DNA of 64,000 bases from Sideroxyarcus sp045866275 (GTDB lineage Bacteria > Pseudomonadota > Gammaproteobacteria > Burkholderiales > Gallionellaceae). Position numbers and translations under genes: made by a program. The DNA lies in contig BAAFRX010000004.1 in assembly GCA_045866275.1 (NCBI GenBank), positions 1 to 64,000 on the forward strand. The letters are read 5' to 3'. The notes below the pieces were generated by a model. That model did not search any database, was not told the origin of the DNA, and worked only from the letters and a program-made list of their open reading frames with translations. Shown here piece by piece: positions 55,002-63,673 of the stretch; within the stretch, counting starts at the first letter, position 1, and the number at the start of each line of letters is the position of its first letter.

Positions 55002-56983
55002 GCTGTCTGCTCCTTCAGGGCCGGTTCGGTCGGCGTTGCCGATTCGGATTTGCGCGCATGGATGCGGTAGCGCCGGTCGCTGATGGCCATGACGCCGCCC
55101 AGCGCCATCAGCAGACAGCCCGCCCAGATCCAGTCCACAAACGGTTTGATATAGATGCGCACCGCCCATGCCTCGCTGTCGGGAATCGGCTCGCCCAGGG
55201 AAACATACAGATCGCGCAACAGTCCGGTGCGGATCGCGGCTTCGGTCATTGGCATGCCGGAGGCGTTGTAGGTGCGTTTTTCGGGATGCAGCACGGTGAC
55301 CGGTTCGCCGTCCTTGCTGACACTGACCAATCCCTGCGCGGCGATGTAATTCGGTCCCTCCCTTTCGGTCACGCCATCGAAACGGAAGACATACCCGCCC
55401 GCCGTCAGGGTGTCGCCGACTTCCATGCGCACATCGCGCTCGGTTTCATAGCCTTTCACCAGCGTGACCCCGATGATGAAGACCGCGATGCCCAGATGCG
55501 CCAGCTGCATGCCGTAATAACTGCGCGTGGGTGTCTGCAAACGCTGCCACAGCGAGCCTTCCCGGCCCATGCGCCGGCGCAGATCGAGCGCGCCGGTGGT
55601 GATGATCCATGCCGCCAGCAGAATGCCCAGCGCGATCAACGGGGTCCATGTGCCCAGCACCAGGGGCAACAGCAGCGCCACGCCGATGCTGGCCAGCAGC
55701 GCCCAGCGCACACGCTGCCAGATGTCCGGCAGGCTGGCATGCTTCCAGCGTGCAACCGGCCCCAAGCCCATCATCATCACCAGCGGGATCATCAGCGGCA
55801 CGAATACGGTATTGAAATACGGCGGGCCGACCGACAGCTTGCCGAAACCCAGCGCATCCATGAACAAGGGATACAGCGTGCCGAGAAACACCGAGGCGGA
55901 AGCAACGGAAAGCAGCACGTTATTGCTCAACAACATGGTCTCGCGCGACACCAGTTCGAACTTGCCCCCGAGCCCGACCTTGGGCGCGCGCCAGGCGAAC
56001 AGCAGCAGCGACGCCCCGATGACCAGCACCAGAAAGGACAGGATGAAGATGCCGCGCTTGGGATCAGTGGCAAAGGCATGCACCGACGTCAGCACGCCGG
56101 AGCGCACCAGGAACGTGCCGAGCAACGACAGCGAGAACGCGGCAATCGCGAGCAGCACCGTCCAACTCTTGAAGGCGCCCCGCTTCTCGGTCACCGCCAG
56201 CGAATGGATCAGCGCGGTGCCGACCAGCCACGGCATGAACGAGGCATTCTCGACCGGATCCCAGAACCACCAGCCGCCCCAGCCCAGTTCGTAATACGCC
56301 CACCAGCTGCCGAGCGCGATGCCGATGGTCATGAACACCCACGCCACCGTGGTCCACGGCCGCGACCAGCGCGCCCAGGTTGAATCGAGCTTGCCGCCGA
56401 GCAATGCTGACAAGGCGAAAGCGAACGCAACGGAGAAGCCGACATAGCCCATGTACAGCATCGGCGGATGGATCACCAGGCCGGGGTCTTGCAGCAGGGG
56501 ATTCAGATCGCGTCCGTCGAGCGCCGCCGGCAGCAGGCGGTCGAACGGATTGGAAGTGAGCAACATGAACAGCAGGAAACCGACCGCCACCAACCCCATC
56601 ACTCCGAGCACGCGTGCCACCATTTCCAGCGGCAGATGTTTGCTGAATTTTGCGACCGCGACCGTCCACACGGTCAGGATGAACACCCACAGCAGCAACG
56701 AACCCTCATGCCCGCCCCACAACGCCGCCACCCGGTACGCCACCGGCAATTGCGAGTTGGAATGCTGCGCAACATACAGCACGGAAAAATCGTTGGTGAT
56801 GAAGGAATAGGTCAGACAGGAAAACGCGATCGCGACGAATACGAATTGGCCGCTGGCGAGGGTGCGCGCCGTACTCATCAGCACCGCGTTGCCGCGTGCC
56901 GCGCCAACGATGGGCAAGGTGCCCTGCAACAGTGCGAGGAATAGGGCGATGATGAGGGTGAAATTACCGATCTCTGGAATCAT
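54998..56983 (-). CDS. ccmF: Heme lyase subunit CcmF
   Basis: CcmF attaches heme from holo-CcmE to apocytochrome c. It has 661 residues and about 15 membrane helices. The tryptophan-rich WWD motif GWGGWWFWDPVENAS lies at 234-248. Conserved His residues sit at LWGGHEGSLLLWV and VIHPPMLYMGYVG. The large periplasmic C-terminal loop (YKGYETERDVRMEVGDTL region) is complete. It overlaps ccmG. A small ORF and ccmE lie upstream. Confidence 0.98.
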   Translation of the reverse strand: MIPEIGNFTLIIALFLALLQGTLPIVGAARGNAVLMSTARTLASGQFVFVAIAFSCLTYSFITNDFSVLYVAQHSNSQLPVAYRVAALWGGHEGSLLLWVFILTVWTVAVAKFSKHLPLEMVARVLGVMGLVAVGFLLFMLLTSNPFDRLLPAALDGRDLNPLLQDPGLVIHPPMLYMGYVGFSVAFAFALSALLGGKLDSTWARWSRPWTTVAWVFMTIGIALGSWWAYYELGWGGWWFWDPVENASFMPWLVGTALIHSLAVTEKRGAFKSWTVLLAIAAFSLSLLGTFLVRSGVLTSVHAFATDPKRGIFILSFLVLVIGASLLLFAWRAPKVGLGGKFELVSRETMLLSNNVLLSVASASVFLGTLYPLFMDALGFGKLSVGPPYFNTVFVPLMIPLVMMMGLGPVARWKHASLPDIWQRVRWALLASIGVALLLPLVLGTWTPLIALGILLAAWIITTGALDLRRRMGREGSLWQRLQTPTRSYYGMQLAHLGIAVFIIGVTLVKGYETERDVRMEVGDTLTAGGYVFRFDGVTEREGPNYIAAQGLVSVSKDGEPVTVLHPEKRTYNASGMPMTEAAIRTGLLRDLYVSLGEPIPDSEAWAVRIYIKPFVDWIWAGCLLMALGGVMAISDRRYRIHARKSESATPTEPALKEQTA

Positions 56984-57000
56984 GGTGTGACTTTCGATGG

Positions 57001-57183
57001 TTATTGGGCGACGGGATATGCTGCGGAGGGTGCATTGCCGTCCCCAGACTTTCCGGCTTCGGCTTTCTTGATGGCGGCCGCAACTTCCGGCGGCATCTGA
57101 TTTTGGTTACGGCCGCCGCGCTGCGGCTTAAGCTGCGCTGCGCACAGGTTGGCCTGCACCGAAATCACATGCCCGCCGTTCAT
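57001..57183 (-). CDS. Small ORF with a CcmE-tail-like segment
   Basis: A 60-residue frame starts at an ATG that overlaps the ccmE stop (ATGA) and ends 17 bases before ccmF, so translation by coupling is likely. The middle (QMPPEVAAAIKKAEAGKSGDG) mirrors the end of CcmE (YMPPEAMDAIKKAQQASDKG), and sixteen consecutive bases (CGCCATCAAGAAAGCC) are identical. The first ~29 residues are unlike CcmE. It has no signal peptide or heme motif. It may be a duplicated ccmE 3' end kept as a microprotein, or a non-functional relic. Confidence 0.45.
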   Translation of the reverse strand: MNGGHVISVQANLCAAQLKPQRGGRNQNQMPPEVAAAIKKAEAGKSGDGNAPSAAYPVAQ

Positions 57184-57629
57184 TTGACCGCACCTTTGTC
57201 ACTGGCTTGCTGGGCTTTCTTGATGGCGTCCATCGCTTCGGGAGGCATGTAATTTTCATCATGCTTGGCCAGCACTTCCTCGGCACGGAACACATTGCCT
57301 TCTTCCAGCTTGCCCTGCGCGACCACGCCTTTGCCTTCCTTGAACAGGTCCGGCAGGATGCCCTTGTAGATCACCGCCATCTTTTCGGCGGTGTCGGTGA
57401 TATTGAAACGCACGGTCAGCCCGTCTTTTTCGCGCTGCACGCTGCCCTCCTCGACCAGACCGCCAATGCGGAAGCTGCGCCCCTGCGGCGCTTCGTTGTG
57501 ATGAACCTGGGTCGGGGTGAAATACAGGCTCACATTGTTTTTCAGCGCGAACAGCACCAGCCCGACCGCGGCCGCCACCAGCCCAACGCCCAGCAATATC
57601 CATGTCAGTCTTTTCTGTCTTGGTGTCAT
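57180..57629 (-). CDS. ccmE: Heme chaperone CcmE
   Basis: CcmE carries heme by a covalent bond to His123 in LAKHDENYMPP (Tyr127 is the axial ligand). The 149-residue product has a membrane anchor (LTWILLGVGLVAAAVGLVLFAL) and the OB-fold body (RIGGLVEEGSVQREKDGLTV, AVIYKGILPDLFKEGKGVVA). It overlaps ccmD by four bases and the downstream small ORF by four bases. Confidence 0.97.
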   Translation of the reverse strand: MTPRQKRLTWILLGVGLVAAAVGLVLFALKNNVSLYFTPTQVHHNEAPQGRSFRIGGLVEEGSVQREKDGLTVRFNITDTAEKMAVIYKGILPDLFKEGKGVVAQGKLEEGNVFRAEEVLAKHDENYMPPEAMDAIKKAQQASDKGAVK

Positions 57630-57793
57630 TCCGCATCCCCACTTTCATTCATCAGGCGCAACTGGCGCAGTGCCAGTTTTCTTCTGTGTCTGACCGCGAC
57701 GATCTCGATCAGGAACACCAGCAAAGTCAAGCCATACGAACCCCACACATAAAATGCATAGCCGTTCATGGCGAAAAATTCTGCCCAGTTCAT
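57626..57793 (-). CDS. ccmD: Heme exporter protein CcmD
   Basis: From ATG 57793 the product has 55 residues: one membrane helix (GLTLLVFLIEIVAVRHRRKL) after FFAMNGYAFYVWGSY, the usual CcmD pattern. It helps release holo-CcmE from the CcmABC complex. The start overlaps the end of ccmC by four bases, and the end overlaps ccmE by four. It is embedded in a longer open frame that is antisense-free but otherwise noncoding inside ccmC. Confidence 0.92.
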   Translation of the reverse strand: MNWAEFFAMNGYAFYVWGSYGLTLLVFLIEIVAVRHRRKLALRQLRLMNESGDAE

Positions 57794-58527
57794 TCTTTGA
57801 TGTCTCCCAGTTCCTTGACCCACTGCGTGGCCGATTCGCGCTCCAGGATGATGCTGCGCACGCGCGCCAGCGCGACCGCAATCGCGTAAAGCCAGCAGGC
57901 GACCAGCATGATGAACATGGATTGCTGCATGGCGATGTGCATGCTGGTGCCGCTGAATTTGATGGTCGAACCCTGGTGCAGGGTGTTCCACCATTGCACC
58001 GAGTAATAGATGATGGGCACGTTGACCGAGCCGACGATGGCGAGCAAAGCACTGGCGCGATCCGCCCGGCGCGGGTCTTCGATCGAGGCCTGCAGGGCGA
58101 TGAAGCCCAGGTAGAGGAACAGCAAAATCAGTTCGGAAGTCAGGCGCGCATCCCATACCCACCACGCGCCCCACATCGGCTTGCCCCACAAGGCGCCGCT
58201 CCACAACGAAATGAAAGCGAACAGCGCGCCGGTCGGCGCCAGCGCCGACGCCATCATGGCGGACAGGCGCGTTTTAAAGATCAGTCCCAGCGCGGCGTAG
58301 CCCGCCATGATGAGGTAGATGAACATCGACAGGATCGAGGCGGGAACATGGATGAAGATGATGCGGTAAGCCTCGCTCTGCACCGCATCGGTCGGCGCCA
58401 CGAAAAACCCGATATAGAAACCGATGCCGAACAGCACGGCGGCCGGCCAGGCAAACCAGGGAATCAGTTTCCCCGCCAGACCGTAGAAGGTGGAAGGAGC
58501 AGAATATTTAAACCAGTTGATCGCCAA
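57790..58527 (-). CDS. ccmC: Heme exporter protein CcmC
   Basis: CcmC loads heme onto CcmE. The 245-residue product has six membrane helices, the WWD motif WGAWWVWDARLTS (119-131) and the conserved His60 in IIFIHVPAS, as well as a second His in STIKFSGTSMHIAM. It overlaps ccmD by four bases and starts 6 bases after ccmB. Confidence 0.97.
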   Translation of the reverse strand: MAINWFKYSAPSTFYGLAGKLIPWFAWPAAVLFGIGFYIGFFVAPTDAVQSEAYRIIFIHVPASILSMFIYLIMAGYAALGLIFKTRLSAMMASALAPTGALFAFISLWSGALWGKPMWGAWWVWDARLTSELILLFLYLGFIALQASIEDPRRADRASALLAIVGSVNVPIIYYSVQWWNTLHQGSTIKFSGTSMHIAMQQSMFIMLVACWLYAIAVALARVRSIILERESATQWVKELGDIKE

Positions 58528-58533
58528 TCTTCA

Positions 58534-59217
58534 TTACTCCATCGAAATGCGCAACGCCTGCGCCGCCACGAATGGCGTGAATACCAAAGCGAACAGCAGA
58601 AACGCCCCCAACAACGCCAGGTTGGAAACGGCATCGAGCCCGCTGTTCACCGCTTCCACGGCGCCCGCGCCAAAGATCAGCACCGGAATGGTCAGCGGCA
58701 ACACCAGCAACGACACCAGCACCCCGCCGCCGCGCAAGCCCAGGGTCAGCGCCGCACCCACCGCACCGATCATGCTCAACACCGGCGTCCCCAGCAGCAA
58801 TGCCAACATCAGCGTCCAGATCGCTGCCGGCGACATGTCGAACTGCAGGCCCAACACCGGCGCAATCAGGACCAGCGGCAGGCCGGACAGCATCCAGTGC
58901 GCGGCGATCTTGCCCAGCACCATGACGGTCAACGATTGCGGCGCCAGCATCATCTGCTCCAGCGTACCGTCCAGATGGTCGGCCGAGAACATGCGCGGCA
59001 AGGACAGCATCGAAGCCAGTAAGGCCGCCACCCACAACACCCCGCCCGCCATCTTGCGCAGCATGTCGGCCTCGGGACCGACTCCCAGCGGGAACAGACT
59101 CACCACCATCACGAAAAAAATCAGCGTGGTCAGCACATCCGCCCTCCGCCGCATCGCCAGCAACAGATCGCGGCGGACCACCAGCAACAGCAAGTCGATC
59201 AGGGAAAGCCGGTTCAT
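58534..59217 (-). CDS. ccmB: Heme exporter protein CcmB
   Basis: The 227-residue product has six hydrophobic segments and the CcmB signatures FPLGVGPEADMLRKMAGGVLWVAALLAS (start of the family core), FSADHLDGTLEQMMLAP and LPLTIPVLIFGAGAVEA. It is the permease partner of CcmA in the ABC-type step that frees holo-CcmE. It overlaps ccmA by four bases. Confidence 0.96.
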   Translation of the reverse strand: MNRLSLIDLLLLVVRRDLLLAMRRRADVLTTLIFFVMVVSLFPLGVGPEADMLRKMAGGVLWVAALLASMLSLPRMFSADHLDGTLEQMMLAPQSLTVMVLGKIAAHWMLSGLPLVLIAPVLGLQFDMSPAAIWTLMLALLLGTPVLSMIGAVGAALTLGLRGGGVLVSLLVLPLTIPVLIFGAGAVEAVNSGLDAVSNLALLGAFLLFALVFTPFVAAQALRISME

Positions 59218-59843
59218 GCCAGCACCAGATGCCGCATCTCCACCCCCGTCACCTGCAACGGCTGGTGCGTGGTAAAAATCGCCATGCCGCGATTCGACAG
59301 ATGATCCCCGATAAGTTCCTGCATCAGTGCGACAGCCCCCACATCCAATGCGGTCAATGGTTCATCGAGAATCCACAATTTCGCATCCCCCACCAGCAAG
59401 CGGCTCAACGCGACCCGGCGGCGCTGGCCCTGTGACAACACGCGCACCGGCAAATGTTCCTTGCGCCGCAATCCCATGCGCCGCAAGACCTCCAGCGCCT
59501 TGCTTTCGCTCACCGCGATCCCGGCCAAGCCAGCGCCGATGCGCAGATTCTCCAGTGCACTCAACTCGTCCTTGATCGCATTCGCATGGCCGAGATAGCA
59601 CATCTCGGCATGAAACAGGTCATCCCACTCGTGGATGTCGCGTCCCTGCCAGCGCACGCTGCCTTGTGCGGGCTGCACGAAGCCGCACAAAGTGCGCAGC
59701 AGGGTGGTCTTGCCCTTGCCATTCTCTCCCTCCACCCGCATCAGCTCACCGCTGGAAATGGCGAAGCTCAACCCCTCGAACAGGCGCTGCTCGCCGCGTT
59801 CGCAGGCAAGGTCACTCACTTCCAATACGGGGTTCGACGGCAT
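59214..59843 (-). CDS. ccmA: Cytochrome c biogenesis ATP-binding protein CcmA
   Basis: The 209-residue ABC ATPase has Walker A GENGKGKTT (39-47), where Lys43 stands in place of the more common Ser/Ala, signature LSQGQRRRVALSRLL and Walker B LWILDEPLTALD. It energises release of holo-CcmE from CcmC/D. It is the first gene of the ccmABCDEF(small ORF)... run. A TATAAT on the minus strand (59890-59885) is a candidate promoter element. Confidence 0.97.
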   Translation of the reverse strand: MPSNPVLEVSDLACERGEQRLFEGLSFAISSGELMRVEGENGKGKTTLLRTLCGFVQPAQGSVRWQGRDIHEWDDLFHAEMCYLGHANAIKDELSALENLRIGAGLAGIAVSESKALEVLRRMGLRRKEHLPVRVLSQGQRRRVALSRLLVGDAKLWILDEPLTALDVGAVALMQELIGDHLSNRGMAIFTTHQPLQVTGVEMRHLVLA

Positions 59844-59884
59844 GGATGAACAGGGTGCAGACGCTCGAAATTCAACAGCGGCGG

Positions 59885-59890
59885 ATTATA
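59885..59890 (-). promoter_or_regulatory. Putative -10 element of the ccm operon
   Basis: On the minus strand this reads TATAAT, 42 bases before the ccmA start, within TATCGTATATAATCC. There is no clear -35 at standard spacing. Candidate start site near 59878. Confidence 0.4.
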
Positions 59891-60016
59891 TACGATAGCC
59901 ATCCGGGGCGAGACATGCGATCGGATATAACATCGCTTACGACACTGCGATAGCCGCATGATAGATAGGGGCGCAACGGATATTGGGCACGCCAGAAGCC
60001 TGAACCTCGCCAGTCA

Positions 60017-60057
60017 CCCAGCAAAAACGCCGCTGTGTGAGCGGCGTTTTTGCTGGG
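60017..60057. terminator. Terminator downstream of ppiD with an 18-bp perfect stem
   Basis: CCCAGCAAAAACGCCGCT (60017-60034) is the exact complement of AGCGGCGTTTTTGCTGGG (60040-60057) around the loop GTGTG. The inner GC stem with flanking A and T runs makes a terminator on either strand. On the minus strand it lies 16 bases past the ppiD stop, ahead of the ccm operon. Confidence 0.88.
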
Positions 60058-60072
60058 AACATCCTTGGCTTA

Positions 60073-61962
60073 TTACTGTTTTTCCACGGGCGCAAAATCC
60101 TTGATTTCGATATCAGCACGCGCCTTGGCCTCTTCCAGATAGGCCTGCAGCAAGGCTTCTCCCGTCATCTGCCGCACCTGTTGCGCGTAGCCCTCGCGTT
60201 TCATTGGCTCGATTCCGGCGATCTCCTTCACCGCCTCGATGCGCGCAATCAGATAGCCCTGCTGCGCATCTTCGACAGCCACATAGGCGGGTAGCTTGCT
60301 TGCGTCCGCAGTCAGAATTTTGCGTGCCAACGCCGGATTCAGTTCACTCTGCTGCGCTCGCGCCACAGTCTGTGCCTTGTCCCACTTCACCGACACTTTC
60401 TCGCCGTTCTGCAACTGCGCCAGCAGCGCCGCGCCCTGTTTAGCCGCAGCCTGCAAACCTGCCTGGTCCTGCAACTGTCGGCGGATCTGGGCAGCCACTT
60501 CCGGCAAGGGACGCGTGCTCGCCACGCGGTGTTCCGTCACGCGCGCCGCCAGCAAGGTATTGGCCGCAACCTCCACCGCGCTGGTATTGCGTTTCTCGTT
60601 CAGTGTCTCCGGCGCAAACACGGCCTGCAGCATCTTGTCTGTCCACAGGCCGGCAGGTTGCTGGCCGCGCGTCAGCCAGAGGCCGCCCTGCACTGTCGCA
60701 CCGATCAGTTCGGCTGCGGGTTTCAGGGTGTCGCTCTGCTCATAGACGATATTGCTGAATTGCTCGGCCAGCTCGGCAAAGCGGTTGTTCGCTTTTTCCA
60801 GGCGGATTGCCTGCTCGATCTGTGCCTTAACCTCGGCCAGCGGTTTTGTCTTGCCGGGCTGAATGGCGGTCAGCCTGATGATGTGGAAACCGAAATCGGT
60901 CTGCACCAGACCGCTGATTTCACCCACCTTGAGCCCGAACACGGCATCGTCGAACGGTTTCACCATCATGCCGCGGCCAAACAGGCCCAAATCCCCGCCG
61001 TTGGCAGCCGAGCCCGGATCGTCGGAATACTGTTTTGCCAGCGCGGCAAAATTTGCCGGCTTCTGTCTGACTTGCTGCAGGAGGGAATCGGCCTTGCTTC
61101 TGGCCGCATCGCGGTCCGCAGACGACGCGTTTTTCGCCACCCCGACCAGAATATGCGCGGCGCGGCGCTGCTCCGCCGTGCCGAATTCGGCCGCATGTTC
61201 CCGGTAATACTGTTCCACCTCGCCTGCCGACACCGCCACCCTGGCAGACAAATCCGCCACGGACAGCGTGACATATTCGACCTGCGCGCGCTCCGGCAGC
61301 TGGAACTGCTGCTGATTCGCCGCATAGAACGCCTTGACCTCGGCGTCTTCCACGCGCACCTCGTTGCGGAATGCCGCCAGATCAAGTTTGGCCACAGACA
61401 CCCGGCGCTGCTGCTCATTCAGGCGGATCAGATTTTCCGCCGTCGCATCCGCTGCATAGCCGTTTTGTGCCAGTGCATCGGTCAACTGCCGGCTCAGAAT
61501 ATCCTGGCGCACACGGTACTCGAACAAGGCGGGATTCATCCCCTGTGCACGCAAAGCCGCCTCATAGGCCGATTTATCGAAAACACCGTCTTTCTGAAAC
61601 GCGGGAACGCCCGCAATGAGACGCGCCATCTGTTCGTCGCTCACCACCAGCCCGGCGGCACGCGCTTCGTCCAGCAGCAAATGCTGCGTCACCAGCCCCT
61701 GCAACACCGAGCGTTTCATTTCGGCACTGTCGAACATGGCTGGGTCCAGATTTTCGCCCAATACCTCGCGCAGTCTCTCGCGCTGGCGCACCATCGCATC
61801 TTCAAATTCGGCCTGGCCAATTTTTGTCCCGTTCACAGTCGCCAGTGCGCCGGTATCGCCCGAGTGCTGGTACGAGTCGAGGCCCCAAAGGGCAAACGGC
61901 AGAATGATGAGCGCCAACACGATCTGGACCAGGCGTTTTCTTTCATGCACAAAATCGAACAT
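60073..61962 (-). CDS. ppiD: Periplasmic folding chaperone PpiD (SurA N-terminal and PPIC domains)
   Basis: PpiD helps newly translocated outer-membrane and periplasmic proteins fold at the Sec exit. From ATG 61962, with GAGG six bases ahead, it has 629 residues. It starts with a cytoplasmic MFDFVHERKRLVQ and a membrane anchor (IVLALIILPFALWGLDSYQ). A SurA-N-like chaperone domain follows (VNGTKIGQAEFEDAMVRQRE), then a parvulin domain at about 255-355 (AHILVGVAKNAS, SDDPGSAANGGDLGLFGRGM, VQTDFGFHIIRLT) and a long C-terminal helical part. An ATG at 61998 would add 12 residues with no signal. tRNA genes lie upstream on the same strand. Confidence 0.95.
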   Translation of the reverse strand: MFDFVHERKRLVQIVLALIILPFALWGLDSYQHSGDTGALATVNGTKIGQAEFEDAMVRQRERLREVLGENLDPAMFDSAEMKRSVLQGLVTQHLLLDEARAAGLVVSDEQMARLIAGVPAFQKDGVFDKSAYEAALRAQGMNPALFEYRVRQDILSRQLTDALAQNGYAADATAENLIRLNEQQRRVSVAKLDLAAFRNEVRVEDAEVKAFYAANQQQFQLPERAQVEYVTLSVADLSARVAVSAGEVEQYYREHAAEFGTAEQRRAAHILVGVAKNASSADRDAARSKADSLLQQVRQKPANFAALAKQYSDDPGSAANGGDLGLFGRGMMVKPFDDAVFGLKVGEISGLVQTDFGFHIIRLTAIQPGKTKPLAEVKAQIEQAIRLEKANNRFAELAEQFSNIVYEQSDTLKPAAELIGATVQGGLWLTRGQQPAGLWTDKMLQAVFAPETLNEKRNTSAVEVAANTLLAARVTEHRVASTRPLPEVAAQIRRQLQDQAGLQAAAKQGAALLAQLQNGEKVSVKWDKAQTVARAQQSELNPALARKILTADASKLPAYVAVEDAQQGYLIARIEAVKEIAGIEPMKREGYAQQVRQMTGEALLQAYLEEAKARADIEIKDFAPVEKQ

Positions 61963-62037
61963 AGCAACCTCTGCGTCAAAAGACGGATGCGCGAACATCC
62001 CGCGTGAAAAAGCGAACTTTCGTTCGACCGGATAAGG

Positions 62038-62066
62038 AAAAGGCTCCCAGTACTGGAAGCCTTTTC
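62038..62066 (-). terminator. Putative terminator after tRNA-Arg
   Basis: AAAAGGCTtCCAGTACTGGgAGCCTTTT on the minus strand forms a stem with one mismatch and a T-rich end, just past the tRNA-Arg gene and before ppiD. Likely ends the tRNA transcript. Confidence 0.6.
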
Positions 62067-62070
62067 AAAT

Positions 62071-62147
62071 TGGTGCGCCGGAAGAGATTCGAACTCCTGA
62101 CCCCTTGGTTCGTAGCCAAGTACTCTATCCAGCTGAGCTACCGGCGC
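62071..62147 (-). tRNA. tRNA-Arg (anticodon ACG)
   Basis: Seventy-seven bases including an encoded CCA. The acceptor stem GCGCCGG pairs with CCGGCGC. The D arm is GCTCAGCTGGATAGAGT. The anticodon stem-loop CTTGG-CTACGAA-CCAAG carries ACG, whose A34 is normally deaminated to inosine to read CGU, CGC and CGA. The T arm contains GTTCGAATC. All stems are complete. Confidence 0.96.
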
Positions 62148-62193
62148 ATTGTTTTCAAACTACCTACTTCTTATTACAACTGAGATTTCTCTG

Positions 62194-62287
62194 TGGCGGA
62201 GAGGGAGGGATTCGAACCCTCGATACAAGTTTAAGCTCGTATGCGCCCTTAGCAGGGGCGTGCCTTCGACCTCTCGGCCACCTCTCC
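62194..62287 (-). tRNA. tRNA-Ser (anticodon GCT)
   Basis: Ninety-four bases with a CCA end. The acceptor arm GGAGAGG pairs with CCTCTCC. The anticodon arm CGCCC-CTGCTAA-GGGCG has GCT, reading AGU and AGC. The long variable arm (CATACGAGCTTAAACTTGTAT) is typical of a class II tRNA. The T arm has GGTTCGAATCC. It lies 46 bases upstream of tRNA-Arg in the same direction. Confidence 0.96.
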
Positions 62288-62333
62288 GAAGAGGCGCGCA
62301 TGATACTGATTGAAGGCTGGACGGTCAAACGGT

Positions 62334-63566
62334 TTATGCGTCTTCCTGCTCCAGATCGAAAGCCTTGTGCAGAACGCGTACCGCCAGCTCCAGATATTTC
62401 TCGTCGATCACGACGGAAATCTTGATCTCCGAAGTGGAGATCATCTGGATATTGATGCCTTCTTCCGCCAGCGTGCGGAACATCTTGCTGGCGATGCCCA
62501 CATGGGAACGCATGCCCACACCGACGACCGAAACTTTCGCCGTCTTGTCGTCGCCCACCACGGCGCGCGCGCCAATATGCGGCTGTACCTGATTTTTCAG
62601 CAGGTCCATCGCCTTGGCGAATTCATTGCGATGCACGGTGAAAGAAAAATCGGTCGTGCCATCGACACCGACGTTCTGGATGATCATGTCCACATCGATG
62701 TTGGCGTCTGCCACCGGTCCAAGGACCTGGTACGCGATACCGGGTTTGTCCGGTACGCCGAGCACGGTGATTTTGGCCTCGTCGCGATTGAATGCGATTC
62801 CGGAAATGATTGCCTGTTCCATTTTGTCGTTATCCTCGAAAGTAATCAGTGTGCCTTCGCCCTCTTCCTCAAAACTGGACAGCACGCGCAGTTTGACTTT
62901 GTATTTCCCGGCAAACTCGACCGAGCGAATCTGCAATACCTTGGAGCCAAGGCTGGCCATCTCCAGCATCTCTTCAAAGGTGATGGTTTTCAGACGGCGC
63001 GCCTCGGGGACTACGCGGGGGTCGGTGGTATAAACGCCGTCCACATCGGTGTAAATCTGGCATTCGTCTGCGTTCAGTGCAGCGGCAATGGCGACCCCGG
63101 TCGTATCCGAGCCACCGCGTCCCAGAGTCGTGATGTTGCCCGCTTCATCCATCCCCTGGAATCCGGCGACGATCAGGATATCGCCGTTATCCAGATCATT
63201 GCGCATGTTCTCCTCGTCGATGCTGACGATGCGCGCCTTGGTGAAAGCGCTGTTGGTCAGAATCTTGACTTGTGAACCGGTATAGCTTTTTGCCGGCAAG
63301 CCCAAATCCTTGAGTGCCATGGCCAGCAAGCCGATGGTCACTTGTTCGCCGGTGGAGATGACCACATCCAGCTCGCGCGGATCGGGGTTGCTCTGGATTT
63401 CTTTGGCAAGCGCGATCAGGCGGTTGGTTTCCCCGCTCATGGCCGACACCACCACCACGATCTGATGCCCTTGCGCCTTGTATTTTGCGATGCGTTGCGC
63501 CACATTCTTGATGCGCTCTGGGCTGCCCACAGAAGTGCCGCCGTATTTTTGAACTATCAATGCCAC
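62334..63566 (-). CDS. lysC: Aspartate kinase
   Basis: The enzyme phosphorylates aspartate, the entry to lysine, methionine and threonine synthesis. It has 410 residues from GTG 63566, the position where homology begins (ALIVQKYGGTSVGS); the open frame continues upstream to 63671 without homology. Motifs are KYGGTSVG (5-12), VVSAMSGETNRL, ISTGEQVTIGLLAMAL, GRGGSDTTGVAIAAAL and YTDVDGVYTTDPR. Two C-terminal ACT domains (KITVLGVPDKPGIAYQVLGP; KVSVVGVGMRSHVGIASKMF) bind lysine or threonine for feedback control. It is divergent from recJ. Confidence 0.97.
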   Translation of the reverse strand: MALIVQKYGGTSVGSPERIKNVAQRIAKYKAQGHQIVVVVSAMSGETNRLIALAKEIQSNPDPRELDVVISTGEQVTIGLLAMALKDLGLPAKSYTGSQVKILTNSAFTKARIVSIDEENMRNDLDNGDILIVAGFQGMDEAGNITTLGRGGSDTTGVAIAAALNADECQIYTDVDGVYTTDPRVVPEARRLKTITFEEMLEMASLGSKVLQIRSVEFAGKYKVKLRVLSSFEEEGEGTLITFEDNDKMEQAIISGIAFNRDEAKITVLGVPDKPGIAYQVLGPVADANIDVDMIIQNVGVDGTTDFSFTVHRNEFAKAMDLLKNQVQPHIGARAVVGDDKTAKVSVVGVGMRSHVGIASKMFRTLAEEGINIQMISTSEIKISVVIDEKYLELAVRVLHKAFDLEQEDA

Positions 63567-63673
63567 AATCAGTGCCTGCCTCGTTTTTAAAGTGGCCGGC
63601 ATTCTATCCGAACTGCCCCCAAAATACGATGACCCCCTGCTACACTGAAACAGAAACCGGAGAATCCACAATC

